Assembly: GCF_014640115.1 (NCBI RefSeq) | Contig: NZ_BMGI01000002.1 | Location: 620,001-684,000, forward strand | DNA length: 64,000 bases | Direction: 5' to 3' | From: Sinisalibacter lacisalsi | GTDB lineage: Bacteria > Pseudomonadota > Alphaproteobacteria > Rhodobacterales > Rhodobacteraceae | Shown here: positions 51,621 to 60,891 of the stretch, in pieces | Position numbering within the stretch: the stretch's first letter is position 1 | How the letters are laid out: each line of letters starts with the position of its first letter | Notes under the pieces: model-generated | What the model saw: only the letters and a program-made list of their open reading frames with translations | The model's database searches: none | What the model was told of the DNA's origin: nothing | Translations under genes and position numbers: made by a program

Positions 51621-52952
51621 ATGCTGATGACGCCCGACGCCACCCCCGCCCTGTTCGACACCGCCTTCTGGTTCACCGCCGCCGCCATCGCGGCGCTGCT
51701 GGTTCTGTCGGCCTTCTTCTCCGGGTCCGAAACCGCGCTCACCGCCGCCTCCCGCGGCAAGCTGCGATCGCGCGCCGACCGGGGCGATCGGGGCGCCGGG
51801 CGCGCCCTGGCGATCACCGAGGACAACGAACGCCTGATCGGCTCGGTGCTGCTCGGCAACAACCTCGTCAACATCCTCGCCACCTCGCTCGCCACCGCGT
51901 TGCTCACCCGTCTATTCGGCGAGAGCGGGGTGGCGCTTGCCACGCTGGTGATGACCCTGCTGGTGCTGATCTTCGCCGAGGTCCTGCCGAAGACCTACGC
52001 GATCACCCGGCCCGAATCCGCCGCCGCGCTGGTTTCCGCACCGATCAGGGTGGCGGTGCTGGTGTTCTCGCCCTTCGTCTCCGCGGTGCGGATGCTCACC
52101 CGCGGCCTGCTGAAGATCTTCGGCGTCAAGACCGATCCCAACGCTCACCTGCTCGCGGTGCGCGAGGAGATCGCCGGGGCGCTCACCCTCGGCCATTCCG
52201 AGGGCACGGTGGAGAAGGAAGACCGCGACCGGATTCTCGGCGCGCTCGACCTCGGCGACCGCACGGTGGACGAGATCATGTTGCACCGCAGCCAGATCGA
52301 GATGATCGACGCCGAACTGCCCGCGGCGGAAGTGCTCAAGCAGGCGCTGGCCTCGCCGCATACCCGGCTGCCGGTCTATCGCGGCGAGCCCGAGAACATC
52401 GTCGGCGTGATCCACGCCAAGGATCTCAGCCGCGCGATGTATGCCGTCGTCGACAGCGCGGCGGGCGCGGCCGACCGGGCCAGCGCCTTCGCCGACTTCG
52501 ACATCATGCAGGTGGCGATGGAGCCCTACTTCGTGCCAGACACCACCCCGCTCGACGACCAGATGCGCAACTTCCTCAAGCGGCACACCCATTTCGCGCT
52601 GGTGGTGGACGAATACGGCGCCTTGCAGGGGCTGATCACGCTCGAAGACATCCTCGAGGAAATCGTCGGCGAGATCACCGACGAGTTCGACACCATCGCC
52701 GCCGAATCCGGGCTGACCCGCAAGGACGACGGCAGCGTCATCGTCGACGGAACGATGACGATCCGCGATCTCAATCGCGCGCTCGACTGGTCGCTGCCGG
52801 ACGAGGAGGCCAACACCATCGCGGGCCTCGTGATCCATGAATCGCAGATGATCCCGAACGAGGGCCAGACCTTCTCGTTCCACGGCTACCGCTTCGAGGT
52901 GCTGACCCGGGTAGAAAACCGCATCGCGACGCTGCGGGTCCGCGCGCTCTGA
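51621..52952 (+). CDS. CNNM/CorC (HlyC/TlyC) family transporter-like protein
   Basis: 443 residues: N-terminal CNNM (DUF21) membrane domain with ALLVLSAFFSGSETALTAASRGKL and GNNLVNILATSLATAL, a CBS pair in the middle (MLHRSQIEMIDAE, LPVYRGEPENIVGVIHAKDL and HFALVVDEYGALQGLITLEDILEEIVGEI) and a C-terminal CorC_HlyC domain. Family members are linked to magnesium or cobalt efflux and membrane homeostasis. Despite the name, no haemolysin role is implied. Confidence 0.93.
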   Translation: MLMTPDATPALFDTAFWFTAAAIAALLVLSAFFSGSETALTAASRGKLRSRADRGDRGAGRALAITEDNERLIGSVLLGNNLVNILATSLATALLTRLFGESGVALATLVMTLLVLIFAEVLPKTYAITRPESAAALVSAPIRVAVLVFSPFVSAVRMLTRGLLKIFGVKTDPNAHLLAVREEIAGALTLGHSEGTVEKEDRDRILGALDLGDRTVDEIMLHRSQIEMIDAELPAAEVLKQALASPHTRLPVYRGEPENIVGVIHAKDLSRAMYAVVDSAAGAADRASAFADFDIMQVAMEPYFVPDTTPLDDQMRNFLKRHTHFALVVDEYGALQGLITLEDILEEIVGEITDEFDTIAAESGLTRKDDGSVIVDGTMTIRDLNRALDWSLPDEEANTIAGLVIHESQMIPNEGQTFSFHGYRFEVLTRVENRIATLRVRAL

Positions 52953-53165
52953 GCGGCGCGCGGCGCCTGCCCGATTCCTGCCGCAATTTCACCGAGTGTT
53001 TGTGGTCGGCGCGAAGACGGCCACAAGATATCGCGGGGCGCGCGTTTCCATTCCGCGCACAGCGCGTTTCCGCCCCATTTTCGCCACCTTTTCCCTTTCT
53101 CCGAATCGGTTTGCCCCCTACCCCTGTAAGGGCCTGGGGGGGCGTAACGGTGAGAGCGTATTGCC

Positions 53166-53627
53166 TTGGGAGACAATACCAATCCAACCGTCCGTTCGTT
53201 GACTCGAGCAGACGAGCCGCACTGGCGACGGATGTGGTCGGCCTACCTGGCGTTCTACGAGTCGGACGTGAACGAAGCGGTCTTCGAGACCACCTTCGCC
53301 CGCCTCCTCTCGGACGATGAGCCCCAGTTCGCGCTTATCGCGGAAGCCGCCGGCCGGCCCGTGGGGCTCGCGCATATCATCTTCCACCGCCACAACTGGA
53401 GGATCGAAGATGTCTGTTACCTGCAGGATCTCTACGTCGATCCGGCCCAGCGGGGGCTCGGCCTCGGCCGGGCGCTGATCGAGGCGGTCTATGCCGCCGC
53501 CGACGCCCGCGGCGCGCCGTCGGTCTACTGGATGACGCTAGACTCCAACGAGACCGCGCGCAGGCTCTACGACCGGATCGGAGAGGTGACACCGTTCATC
53601 AAGTATCAGCGGGGGGCGATACGATGA
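53166..53627 (+). CDS. GNAT family acetyltransferase
   Basis: 153 residues, single GNAT domain. Acetyl-CoA-binding motif in LQDLYVDPAQRGLGLGRALIEAVY (R-G-L-G-L-G near residue 95), then VYWMTLDSNETARRLYDRIGEV typical of the family end. The start is uncertain: TTG 53166 with GGTGAG about 11 bases upstream is used; an ATG at 53232 would cut the first strand. The stop overlaps the next start (ATGA). Confidence 0.87.
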   Translation: MGDNTNPTVRSLTRADEPHWRRMWSAYLAFYESDVNEAVFETTFARLLSDDEPQFALIAEAAGRPVGLAHIIFHRHNWRIEDVCYLQDLYVDPAQRGLGLGRALIEAVYAAADARGAPSVYWMTLDSNETARRLYDRIGEVTPFIKYQRGAIR

Positions 53628-55015
53628 AGATGCAACGCGGGTTGATCGTGGGGGCGATCATGATCCTGGGGCTGGCGGGCTGTTCCGCCGAGCTGCCGCA
53701 AGGGGAACTGACGGAACGGGAAGTGACGTCACGGCAGATTTCGGTTCCGGCGCAATTGCCGCCGATGAACACCTTCGCCAGCTCCGGGATCGAACGCCCC
53801 AAGCGCCCGAACCGCGAGATCGCGGCGGACTTTCTCGATCTCGCCTTCAGCCTCGAAAGCGGGCGCAGCCTGCCGGTTCTGACCCGCTTCGAGGGGCCGG
53901 TGACGCTGGCGGTGACCGGCAAGGTGCCGGCAAGCCTGCAAACCGATGTCGAGCGCCTGCTGCGCCGCCTGCGCGCCGAAGCCGGGATCGACATCCGCCA
54001 GGTCGAAGACGCGCCGGCCTCGATCACCGTGGTCCTGATCGGCAAGCGCGAGATGCAGCGCCTCGTGCCGAATGCCGCCTGTTTCGTCGCGCCCAACGTG
54101 TCGAGCTGGTCGGAATACAAGGCCGCCCGCCGCACACCGCAGACCGACTGGACCCGGCTCACCGAGCGCCGCCGCATGGCGGTATTCATCCCCGCCGACG
54201 TGAGCCCACAGGAGGTGCGCGACTGCCTGCACGAGGAAGTCGCCCAGGCGCTGGGGCCGGTGAACGATCTCTACCGCCTGCCCGACAGCGTGTTCAACGA
54301 CGACAATTTCCACACCGTGCTGACCGGCTTCGACATGCTGGTGCTGCGCGCCTTCTACGCGCCCGACCTGCGCTCGGGGATGACCCGCGCCGAGGTGGCC
54401 GGGCGCCTGCCGGCGCTGCTCGCGCGGCTCAACCCCGACGGCGGCTACGGCGTGCCACGCCCGACCGGCCAGACCCCCGATGCCTGGAAAGAGGCGATCG
54501 AGGCGGCGCTCGGCGGATCGGCCAGTGCCCCGACCCGGCGCGACGCCGCGCGCCGCGCCGTCGACCTCGCCCGCGTCTACAACTGGCGCGACAACCGCCT
54601 TGCCTTCTCGCTCTTCGCGCTCGGCCGGCTGAATCTCGGGGTGAACTCCGATATCGCGCTGGCCGCCTTCCACGAGGCCGAGGCGATCTATCGCGCCTCG
54701 TCGGTGACGACGCTGCACGCGGCGCACATGGGGGTGCAGCTCGCCGCCCATGCCCTCAGCCTCGGCAATGCCGAAACCGCGATCCGCATCGCCGACAGCC
54801 ACCTCGACGCGGTGATGCGGGCCGAGAACGCCGCGCTTCTGGCCACCTTGCTGATGATCAAGGCGCAGGCGCTCGAATTCCAGGGCCGCGACCCCGAGGC
54901 GCAACTTGTCCGTCTCGACAGTCTCGGCTGGGCGCGTTATGGCTTCGGCTCGGAGGCCGCGGTCGGCGCGCGCCTGGAACAGATCGCCGCCATCGCGCCG
55001 CGCGGTCGCATCTGA
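53624..55015 (+). CDS. DUF2927 lipoprotein
   Basis: 463 residues. The signal peptide ends in a lipobox (ILGLAGCS, Cys at about residue 20). A central DUF2927 domain carries CLHEEVAQALGPVNDLYRLPDSVFNDDN (about 204-231), where HEEVAQALG looks like a zincin-type HE motif. The second half contains tandem helical hairpins resembling TPR-like repeats (about 300-440). Function unknown; an envelope metallopeptidase is possible. It is translationally coupled to the GNAT gene. Confidence 0.82.
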   Translation: MKMQRGLIVGAIMILGLAGCSAELPQGELTEREVTSRQISVPAQLPPMNTFASSGIERPKRPNREIAADFLDLAFSLESGRSLPVLTRFEGPVTLAVTGKVPASLQTDVERLLRRLRAEAGIDIRQVEDAPASITVVLIGKREMQRLVPNAACFVAPNVSSWSEYKAARRTPQTDWTRLTERRRMAVFIPADVSPQEVRDCLHEEVAQALGPVNDLYRLPDSVFNDDNFHTVLTGFDMLVLRAFYAPDLRSGMTRAEVAGRLPALLARLNPDGGYGVPRPTGQTPDAWKEAIEAALGGSASAPTRRDAARRAVDLARVYNWRDNRLAFSLFALGRLNLGVNSDIALAAFHEAEAIYRASSVTTLHAAHMGVQLAAHALSLGNAETAIRIADSHLDAVMRAENAALLATLLMIKAQALEFQGRDPEAQLVRLDSLGWARYGFGSEAAVGARLEQIAAIAPRGRI

Positions 55016-55019
55016 TAGC

Positions 55020-55034
55020 GGGGGCTGCGCCCCC
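55020..55034. terminator. perfect hairpin after the DUF2927 lipoprotein gene
   Basis: GGGGGC-TGC-GCCCCC starts five bases after the lipoprotein stop codon and 19 bases before the next start. The stem is strong and the loop is three bases; no U-run follows, so it might attenuate rather than end transcription into the small gene downstream. Confidence 0.4.
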
Positions 55035-55052
55035 TGGCCATGGGGGGGCTGC

Positions 55053-55214
55053 ATGATCATCCTCGCGTTCGCCCTGCTGGGCGCTGTCATCGGTGGCTTT
55101 CAGGCCCGCTCACGCGGCGGCAAGCCGCTCGACATCGCGCAATACGCGGTGTCGTATTCGCTGGCGTTCGCGATCATCGGGCTGTTCATCACCGTGTTCC
55201 TGCTGCGCGGCTAG
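55053..55214 (+). CDS. small two-helix membrane protein
   Basis: 53 residues, MIILAFALLGAVIGGFQ with two hydrophobic stretches (about 2-18 and 33-51) joined by a basic linker, ARSRGGKPLDIAQ. The Gly-rich first helix resembles small apolipoprotein-like or general membrane peptides of Rhodobacterales. GGGGGGG lies upstream of the ATG. No known function. Confidence 0.65.
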   Translation: MIILAFALLGAVIGGFQARSRGGKPLDIAQYAVSYSLAFAIIGLFITVFLLRG

Positions 55215-55289
55215 GCGCGCGCGATCCGGCATCTTGTCGCGCCGTCCGGGCTCTGCCACACAAGGGGGACGAGACCGGAGACCGCCACC

Positions 55290-56474
55290 ATGTTCCTGCC
55301 CTTCTTCGAGGCCCTGCGCGCCCACAAGGTGCCCGTCTCCTTGCGCGAATACCTCGCCTTCCTCGAGGGCATGGGCGCCGGGCTGGTGACCTATGACGTC
55401 GAGGGCTTCTATTACCTCGCACGCACCGCGATGGTGAAGGACGAGCGCAACATCGACAAGTTCGACCGCGCCTTCGCCGAGGCCTTCGAGGGGCTGGAGG
55501 GGATCAGCCTCGAGGCGGTTCTGGAGGCCGTGGATATTCCGGCCGACTGGCTCGAAAAGCTGGCCGAGAAACATCTCAGCGCGGCGGAAAAGGCCGAGAT
55601 CGAGGCGCTCGGCGGCTTCGACAAGCTGATGGAAACCTTGAAGCAGCGCCTGCGCGAGCAGGAAAAACGCCACCAGGGCGGCTCGAAATGGATCGGCACC
55701 GCCGGCACCTCGCCGTTCGGCGCCTACGGCTACAACCCCGAGGGCGTGCGCATCGGCCAGCACAAGAGCCGCCACCAGCGCGCGGTGAAGGTATGGGACA
55801 AGCGCGAGTTTCGCGATTTCGACGACACGGTGGAACTGGGCACGCGCAACATCAAGGTGGCGCTGAAACGGCTGCGCAACTGGGCGCGCGACGGCGCGCG
55901 CGAGGAACTCGACCTCGACGGCACGATCCGCGCCACCGCCGAGCACGGCTACCTCGACGTGAAAACCCGCCCCGAGCGGCGCAACGCGGTCAAGGTGCTG
56001 CTGTTTCTCGACGTCGGCGGCTCGATGGACCCGCATATCAAGGTGGTGGAAGAGCTGTTCTCGGCGGCGCGGGCGGAGTTCAAGCACCTCGAATACTACT
56101 ACTTCCACAACTGCCTCTACGAAGGCGTCTGGCGCGACAACCGCCGCCGCTGGCAGGAGCAGACCCCGACATGGGAGGTGCTGCACACCTACGGGTCCGA
56201 CTACAAGTGCATCTTCGTCGGCGACGCCGCGATGAGCCCCTACGAGATCGCCTATCCGGGCGGCGCGAACGAGCACTGGAACGCCGAAGCCGGGCAGGTC
56301 TGGCTCCAGCGCGCCCGCGAGGCCTGGCCCGACCACCTGTGGATCAACCCGGTGCCCGAAACCCACTGGCGCTACACCCAGTCGACCGGCATGATCGCCG
56401 AGATCTTCGAGGGCCGCATGGTGCCGATGACGCTCGAAGGGATCGAGCGCGGGATGAAGGACCTGGGGCGGTGA
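55290..56474 (+). CDS. CoxE-like protein with VWA domain
   Basis: 394 residues. The C-terminal half is a von Willebrand A domain with a MIDAS-type VLLFLDVGGSMDPHIKVV (about 233-250; DxGxS) and a following IFVGDAAMS. The N-terminal half is helical and charged (residues 60-130). CoxE-like proteins usually work with a MoxR-type AAA+ ATPase to insert metal cofactors or remodel complexes; no MoxR gene lies beside it here. Full length. Confidence 0.9.
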   Translation: MFLPFFEALRAHKVPVSLREYLAFLEGMGAGLVTYDVEGFYYLARTAMVKDERNIDKFDRAFAEAFEGLEGISLEAVLEAVDIPADWLEKLAEKHLSAAEKAEIEALGGFDKLMETLKQRLREQEKRHQGGSKWIGTAGTSPFGAYGYNPEGVRIGQHKSRHQRAVKVWDKREFRDFDDTVELGTRNIKVALKRLRNWARDGAREELDLDGTIRATAEHGYLDVKTRPERRNAVKVLLFLDVGGSMDPHIKVVEELFSAARAEFKHLEYYYFHNCLYEGVWRDNRRRWQEQTPTWEVLHTYGSDYKCIFVGDAAMSPYEIAYPGGANEHWNAEAGQVWLQRAREAWPDHLWINPVPETHWRYTQSTGMIAEIFEGRMVPMTLEGIERGMKDLGR

Positions 56475-56526
56475 CGGCCCGCACCCGTTTCGGCGCGGCG
56501 GCTGGCCCGATCATGGGGAGGGCGCG

Positions 56527-56889
56527 ATGATCCGGTGGTTCAAACGGCTCTGGTCGGCCGCGCCGCTCGCCACCGTGCTGCTGGTGCTGGCGCTCGCCGC
56601 CGCCGGGCTGTTCGCCGTGCGCAGCGTGGCTTTCGTGATCTACTGGAGCGACCCGGCGCGCCAGGAGCAGACCATCGCGGGCTGGATGACGCCGGGCTAC
56701 ATCGCGCATTCGTGGCAGGTGCCCCGCGCGGTGGTGCTCGAGGCGGTGAACGCGCCGGTGCCGCCCCCCGCCGGGCCGATGAGCCTGCGCGATCTCGCGG
56801 CGCTGAACGAAGTGAGCGTCGATGCCCTGATCGCCGAGGTCGAAGCGGCGATCGCGGCCCATCGCGCCGGAGACCCCGGCGATGAGTGA
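56527..56889 (+). CDS. membrane-anchored hypothetical protein
   Basis: 120 residues: one N-terminal membrane helix (about 13-35), then a short soluble domain with WMTPGYIAHSWQVPRAVVLEAV and a helical end LRDLAALNEVSVDALIAEVEAAI, which looks like a small helical motif of the LysM/helix-hairpin sort. No family recognised. Overlaps the DedA gene by eight bases, so probably co-translated with it. Confidence 0.75.
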   Translation: MIRWFKRLWSAAPLATVLLVLALAAAGLFAVRSVAFVIYWSDPARQEQTIAGWMTPGYIAHSWQVPRAVVLEAVNAPVPPPAGPMSLRDLAALNEVSVDALIAEVEAAIAAHRAGDPGDE

Positions 56890-57499
56890 AACCGTCTTCG
56901 CGTTGGTCGCCGCCTATGGACCCTGGGCGATCTTCGCATCCGCCTTCCTGTCGTGCCTCGCCCTGCCGATCCCGACCTCGCTGATGATGCTCACCGGCGG
57001 GGCCTTCATCGCGGCCGGCGATCTCGATCCCTGGGGCGTGGTGGCCGGGGCCTATGCCGGCGCCGTCGTCGGCGACCAGGCCGGGTTTCTGATCGGCCGG
57101 TTCGGCGGCCGCCGGGTTCTCGACCGCCTCGCCCGCGTTCCCGCCCGGGCGACGGTTCTGGCGCGCGCCCGCAAGGTCGTCGACCGGCATGGCGGGCTGG
57201 GCGTGTTCTTCTCGACCTGGCTGGTGGCGCCGCTGGGTCCTTGGGTGAACCTGATCGCGGGCGCGACCGGGCTGCGCTGGGCGCGCTTCACCATCTGGGA
57301 CATCCTTGGCGAGATGGTCTGGGTCAGCGCCTATGTCGGGCTCGGCTACGGCTTCGCCGCGCAGGTTTCCAACATCGCCGACCTGCTGGGCAACGCGGTC
57401 GGGCTCTTGGTGGCGCTGGTCGTGGCCGGCGCGATGGCGCTGTGGATCGGGGCGGTCTTGCGGGCGCAGGCGGCCAAGGCATCAGCCCCGAAGGACTGA
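56882..57499 (+). CDS. DedA family membrane protein
   Basis: 205 residues of the DedA/SNARE-associated (VTT) fold, thought to flip undecaprenyl phosphate or phospholipids. Conserved pieces: LALPIPTSLMMLTGGAFIAAG, the reentrant GDQAGFLIGRFGG and FFSTWLVAPLGPWVNLIAGATGL, plus a C-terminal helix pair. Acidic residues in GDQ and the Arg-containing loop are in place. It overlaps the preceding small membrane gene. Confidence 0.9.
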   Translation: MSETVFALVAAYGPWAIFASAFLSCLALPIPTSLMMLTGGAFIAAGDLDPWGVVAGAYAGAVVGDQAGFLIGRFGGRRVLDRLARVPARATVLARARKVVDRHGGLGVFFSTWLVAPLGPWVNLIAGATGLRWARFTIWDILGEMVWVSAYVGLGYGFAAQVSNIADLLGNAVGLLVALVVAGAMALWIGAVLRAQAAKASAPKD

Positions 57500-57514
57500 C
57501 CCCGGGCCGCGCTC

Positions 57515-58291
57515 TCAGCGTCCTTCGAACTTCGGGCTGCGCTTTTCGAGAAAGCTCAGCACGCCTTCCTTGAAATCACGCGAACGGCCGCATTCGCCCT
57601 GGATCTGCGCCTCGAGCGCGATCTGGTCGTCGAAGGTGTTGCCAAGCGAGGCCCGCATTGCCCGCTTGATCCCCTGGTAGGACATGGTCGGACCGGTCGC
57701 GAGATGGCGGGCGCGCGCCTGCCAGTGGCTCTCGAAGTCGATATCGGGCACCGATTCCCAGATCATGCCCATCGCCGAGGCTTCGTCGGCGCTGATCTTC
57801 TCGGCGAAGAGCGCCGCCCCCATCGCCTTGGGCAGACCCATGGCGCGCGGCAGGTTGTAGGTGCCGCCGGCGTCGGGGATCAGGCCGATGCGGCTGAAGG
57901 CCTGCAGGAAATAGGCCGATTGCGTGGCGATCACCACGTCCGCCGCGAGCGCGATATTGGCCCCGGCCCCGGCCGCCGGGCCGTTCACCGCGGTGACGGT
58001 GGGGATCGGGCTGTCGACGATGGCGCGCAGCAGCGGCTCGTATTCGTCGCGCAGGGTGCGCTCGAGATCGATGTTGTCGGCATTGGCGCGGTCGCCGAGA
58101 TCCTGCCCCGAGCAGAACGCCTTGCCCGCGCCGGTCATCACCACCACCCGCGCCTCGGTGCCCGCGCGCTTCACCGCGTCGGCCATCTCGGCGCGCATCT
58201 GGGTGTTGAGCGCGTTCATCTTCTCGGGACGGTTCAAGAGGATCACCGCGAGCCCGTCGTCGATGTCGTAGCGGATCGTGTCGTATTGCAT
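57515..58291 (-). CDS. PaaG-like enoyl-CoA hydratase/isomerase
   Basis: 258 residues, crotonase fold. KAFCSGQDLGDR and the oxyanion segment GPAAGAGANIALAADVVIA are followed by FSRIGLIPDAGGTYNLPR with the catalytic Asp, the pattern of PaaG (1,2-epoxyphenylacetyl-CoA isomerase) rather than of simple hydratases. No other phenylacetate gene is nearby, so the role is open. Start ATG 58291 preceded by GGGAGG; an upstream ATG would add unlikely residues. Confidence 0.88.
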   Translation of the reverse strand: MQYDTIRYDIDDGLAVILLNRPEKMNALNTQMRAEMADAVKRAGTEARVVVMTGAGKAFCSGQDLGDRANADNIDLERTLRDEYEPLLRAIVDSPIPTVTAVNGPAAGAGANIALAADVVIATQSAYFLQAFSRIGLIPDAGGTYNLPRAMGLPKAMGAALFAEKISADEASAMGMIWESVPDIDFESHWQARARHLATGPTMSYQGIKRAMRASLGNTFDDQIALEAQIQGECGRSRDFKEGVLSFLEKRSPKFEGR

Positions 58292-58388
58292 GCGCGCCTC
58301 CCTGTCGGTCGCCGGCGAGACTAGCCGAGCGTTGCGCAAAGGGGAAGAAACAAAACCGACCGTGAAGTCGAACTTTCGGGCCGGGAGG

Positions 58389-58455
58389 CGTTTTCCGTAC
58401 GGAAAACGGCACGGTTTCCGTACGGAAACCGAAGCGAAATCCGCGGCGGATTTCG
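58389..58455. repeat. 67-base palindrome triplet, copy 3
   Basis: CGTTTTCCGTACGGAAAACG (58389-58408), CGGTTTCCGTACGGAAACCG (58412-58431) and CGAAATCCG-CGG-CGGATTTCG (58435-58455), spacers of three bases. It stands between two minus-strand genes, 7 bases after the ccmH stop, in the same + orientation as copies 1 and 2. Copies 1 and 3 share an identical middle palindrome. Confidence 0.9.
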
Positions 58456-58462
58456 CCCCCTC

Positions 58463-58912
58463 TCAGCCCTTCATCAACTCGTCGAGCCGCGCCTGTTCGT
58501 CCGATGTCAGCCTCGCCGCAGGCTCGGCGCTCGTCGAGCGGCGGCGCAGGTAGGCGCCGGCGCCGAGCAGCGCGATCACGAAGAGCGCCGGCCCGGCCCA
58601 CCACAACAGGATGTTGGCGCCCTCGGTGGTGGGCTTCATCAGCACGTATTCGCCGTAGCGCTCGACCACGAAGTCGATCACCTGCGCGTTGCTGTCGCCC
58701 TCCACGAGGCGCTCGCGCACGAGCAGCCGCAGGTCACGCGCGATCGAGGCGTTCGATTCGTCGATGTTCTCGCCCTGGCAGACCACGCAGCGCAGTTCGG
58801 CCGAGATCTCGCGGGCGCGCGCCTCGAGCGCGGGATCGTCGAGCACCTCGTCGGGGTTCACCGCGAAGGCGGGGCTGGCGATCAGGGCGAGCGCGAGGAA
58901 CAGTTTCTTCAT
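58463..58912 (-). CDS. ccmH: cytochrome c-type biogenesis protein CcmH
   Basis: 149 residues: signal peptide (LFLALALIASPAFA), the thiol motif LRCVVCQGENIDES used to reduce apocytochrome c, then a C-terminal membrane helix (about 104-124) and a short cytoplasmic tail. It presents reduced apocytochrome to the CcmF haem lyase. The start overlaps the ccmF stop by four bases. Confidence 0.95.
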   Translation of the reverse strand: MKKLFLALALIASPAFAVNPDEVLDDPALEARAREISAELRCVVCQGENIDESNASIARDLRLLVRERLVEGDSNAQVIDFVVERYGEYVLMKPTTEGANILLWWAGPALFVIALLGAGAYLRRRSTSAEPAARLTSDEQARLDELMKG

Positions 58913-60891
58913 TCCGCCGGCACTCCCCCCGGCACCGGCCTGCGCGCCTTCGCCGCTCCGGCGGCGACGCGGAAGCGCCGGTCGGTGAGCGACAGGAGGC
59001 CGCCCAGAGCCATGATGATCGAGCCCGCCCAGATCCAGTTGGCGAAGGGCTTGATGAAGGTGCGCACCGCCCAGCCGCCGCCCTCCTGCGGATCACCGAT
59101 CACCAGGTAGATGTCGCGCCAGAACCCGCCGTTGATCGCCGCCTCGGTGGTCGGCATCGCCTGCACCGGGTAGACGCGCTTTTCGGGCCGCAGCGTCGCG
59201 ATCAATCTGCCGTCGCGGCGCACGTCCATGATCCCCACGGTCGTGAGGTAATTCGGCCCCTGTTCGCGCACCACGTCGTTGAGGGTTATCTCGTACCCGG
59301 CGGTTTCGAAGGTTTCGCCGATCTGCGCGACGCGGATGTCTTCGGAATCCCACGCCATCAGCCCGGCTATCCCCATGAAGGTGATGCCGACGCCGGCATG
59401 GGCCGTGGCCTTGCCCCAGTCGGCGCGCGGCAGCCGGGCCAGGCGGCCGAGGCGCGCGCCGATGGCGCCGCGCCCGGTGCGTCCCATGAGGTCGGTCAGC
59501 GCGCCAGCCACCAGCCAGGTGCCGAGCAGGAAGCCCACTGGCCCGAGGATCGTCCGGCTCGTCTGCATCGTCCAGACCAGCAGCGCGACCAGAACCGCGA
59601 GCACGAGCGCGGGCAGCAGCGGGCGCATCGCGCGCCCCAGCCGCGCGCGCTTCCAAGGCAGCATCGCCCCCACCGGAAGCACGATCGCCAGCACCACCAT
59701 GAAGGGGGTGAAGGCGGCCTCGAAGAACGGCGGACCGACCGAAAGCTTGCGGTCCATGAAGGCTTCCGCCACCAGCGGCCAGATCGTGCCGATGAACACC
59801 ACGAAGGACGAGACCGCGAGCAGGATGTTGTTGACCACCAGCGCCGATTCCCGGCTCACCATGGAAAACACCCCGCGTGCTTCCATCGCCGAGGCGCGGA
59901 AAGCGTAGAGGATCAGGGCGCCGCCGGTGAAGAAGGCGAGGATGCCGAGGATGTAGACGCCCCGCGTCGGGTCGGAGGCGAAGCTGTGCACGCTGGTGAT
60001 GATGCCGGAGCGCACGATGAAGGTGCCGATCAGCGAGAAGCCGAAGGCGAGGATCGCGAGCAGGATCGTCCAGCTTTTCAGCGACTCGCGCTTTTCCACC
60101 ACGATCGCGGAGTGCAGCAGCGCGGCGGCGAAGAGCCAGGGCATGAACGAGGCGTTTTCCACCGGGTCCCAGAACCAGAAGCCGCCCCAGCCGAGCTCGT
60201 AGTAGGCCCACCACGAGCCCAGCGCGATACCGATGGTGAGGAAGATCCAGGCCGCCAGCGTCCAGGGCCGCACCCAGCGCGCCCAGGCGGCGTCGACCCG
60301 GCCCTCGATCAGCGCCGCGACGGCGAAGGAGAAGGCCATCGAGAGGCCGACGTAGCCGAGGTAGAGGAACGGCGGGTGGAAGGCGAGCCCCGGATCCTGC
60401 AGCAGCGGGTTGAGGTCGCGCCCGTCGAACGGCGGCTGCGCGAGGCGCAGGAACGGGTTCGACGTGAAGATGATGAAGCCGAGGAAGGCGACGCCAATCG
60501 AGGCCTGCACCGCAAGCACCCGCGCCTTCAGCCGGGGCGGCAGGCCCTTGCCGAACCAGACCGCCATCGCGCCGAACAGGGCAACCGTGAGCACCCAGAG
60601 CAGCATCGAGCCCTCGTGGTTGCCCCAGACACCCGAGATCTTGTAGAGCATCGGCTTGTCGGAATGCGAGTTCGCCCAGACCAGGTGGAGCGAGAAATCC
60701 GAGGTCACGAAGGCCCATGTCAGCGCCGCGAAGGAGATGGCGACAAAGGCGAATTGCAGGTTGGCGGCCGGGGCGGCCACGGCCATCCAGCCGGTCCATC
60801 CCTTGTGGGCGCCGATGAGCGGCACGATCGTTTGCACGATGGCGACGGCGAGCGCCAGGATCAGCGCGACATGTCCGAGTTCGGTAATCAT
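58909..60891 (-). CDS. ccmF: haem lyase subunit CcmF
   Basis: 660-residue polytopic inner-membrane protein that joins haem to apocytochrome c. The tryptophan-rich WWD motif region is clear in SGVWGNHEGSMLLWVLTV and WAYYELGWGGFWFWDPVENASFMPW, with the His ligands in the flanking helices. The ATG at 60891 gives the usual start MITELGHVALIL. In related genomes ccmE often lies directly upstream; here about 2.8 kb separates them. Confidence 0.97.
   Translation of the reverse strand: MITELGHVALILALAVAIVQTIVPLIGAHKGWTGWMAVAAPAANLQFAFVAISFAALTWAFVTSDFSLHLVWANSHSDKPMLYKISGVWGNHEGSMLLWVLTVALFGAMAVWFGKGLPPRLKARVLAVQASIGVAFLGFIIFTSNPFLRLAQPPFDGRDLNPLLQDPGLAFHPPFLYLGYVGLSMAFSFAVAALIEGRVDAAWARWVRPWTLAAWIFLTIGIALGSWWAYYELGWGGFWFWDPVENASFMPWLFAAALLHSAIVVEKRESLKSWTILLAILAFGFSLIGTFIVRSGIITSVHSFASDPTRGVYILGILAFFTGGALILYAFRASAMEARGVFSMVSRESALVVNNILLAVSSFVVFIGTIWPLVAEAFMDRKLSVGPPFFEAAFTPFMVVLAIVLPVGAMLPWKRARLGRAMRPLLPALVLAVLVALLVWTMQTSRTILGPVGFLLGTWLVAGALTDLMGRTGRGAIGARLGRLARLPRADWGKATAHAGVGITFMGIAGLMAWDSEDIRVAQIGETFETAGYEITLNDVVREQGPNYLTTVGIMDVRRDGRLIATLRPEKRVYPVQAMPTTEAAINGGFWRDIYLVIGDPQEGGGWAVRTFIKPFANWIWAGSIIMALGGLLSLTDRRFRVAAGAAKARRPVPGGVPAE

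Noticed and set aside
22065-58455. CRISPR-like interpretation of the repeated palindromes
   Set aside because: The three copies are many kilobases apart, are themselves palindromic triplets with no spacers of uniform size, and no cas gene is present.
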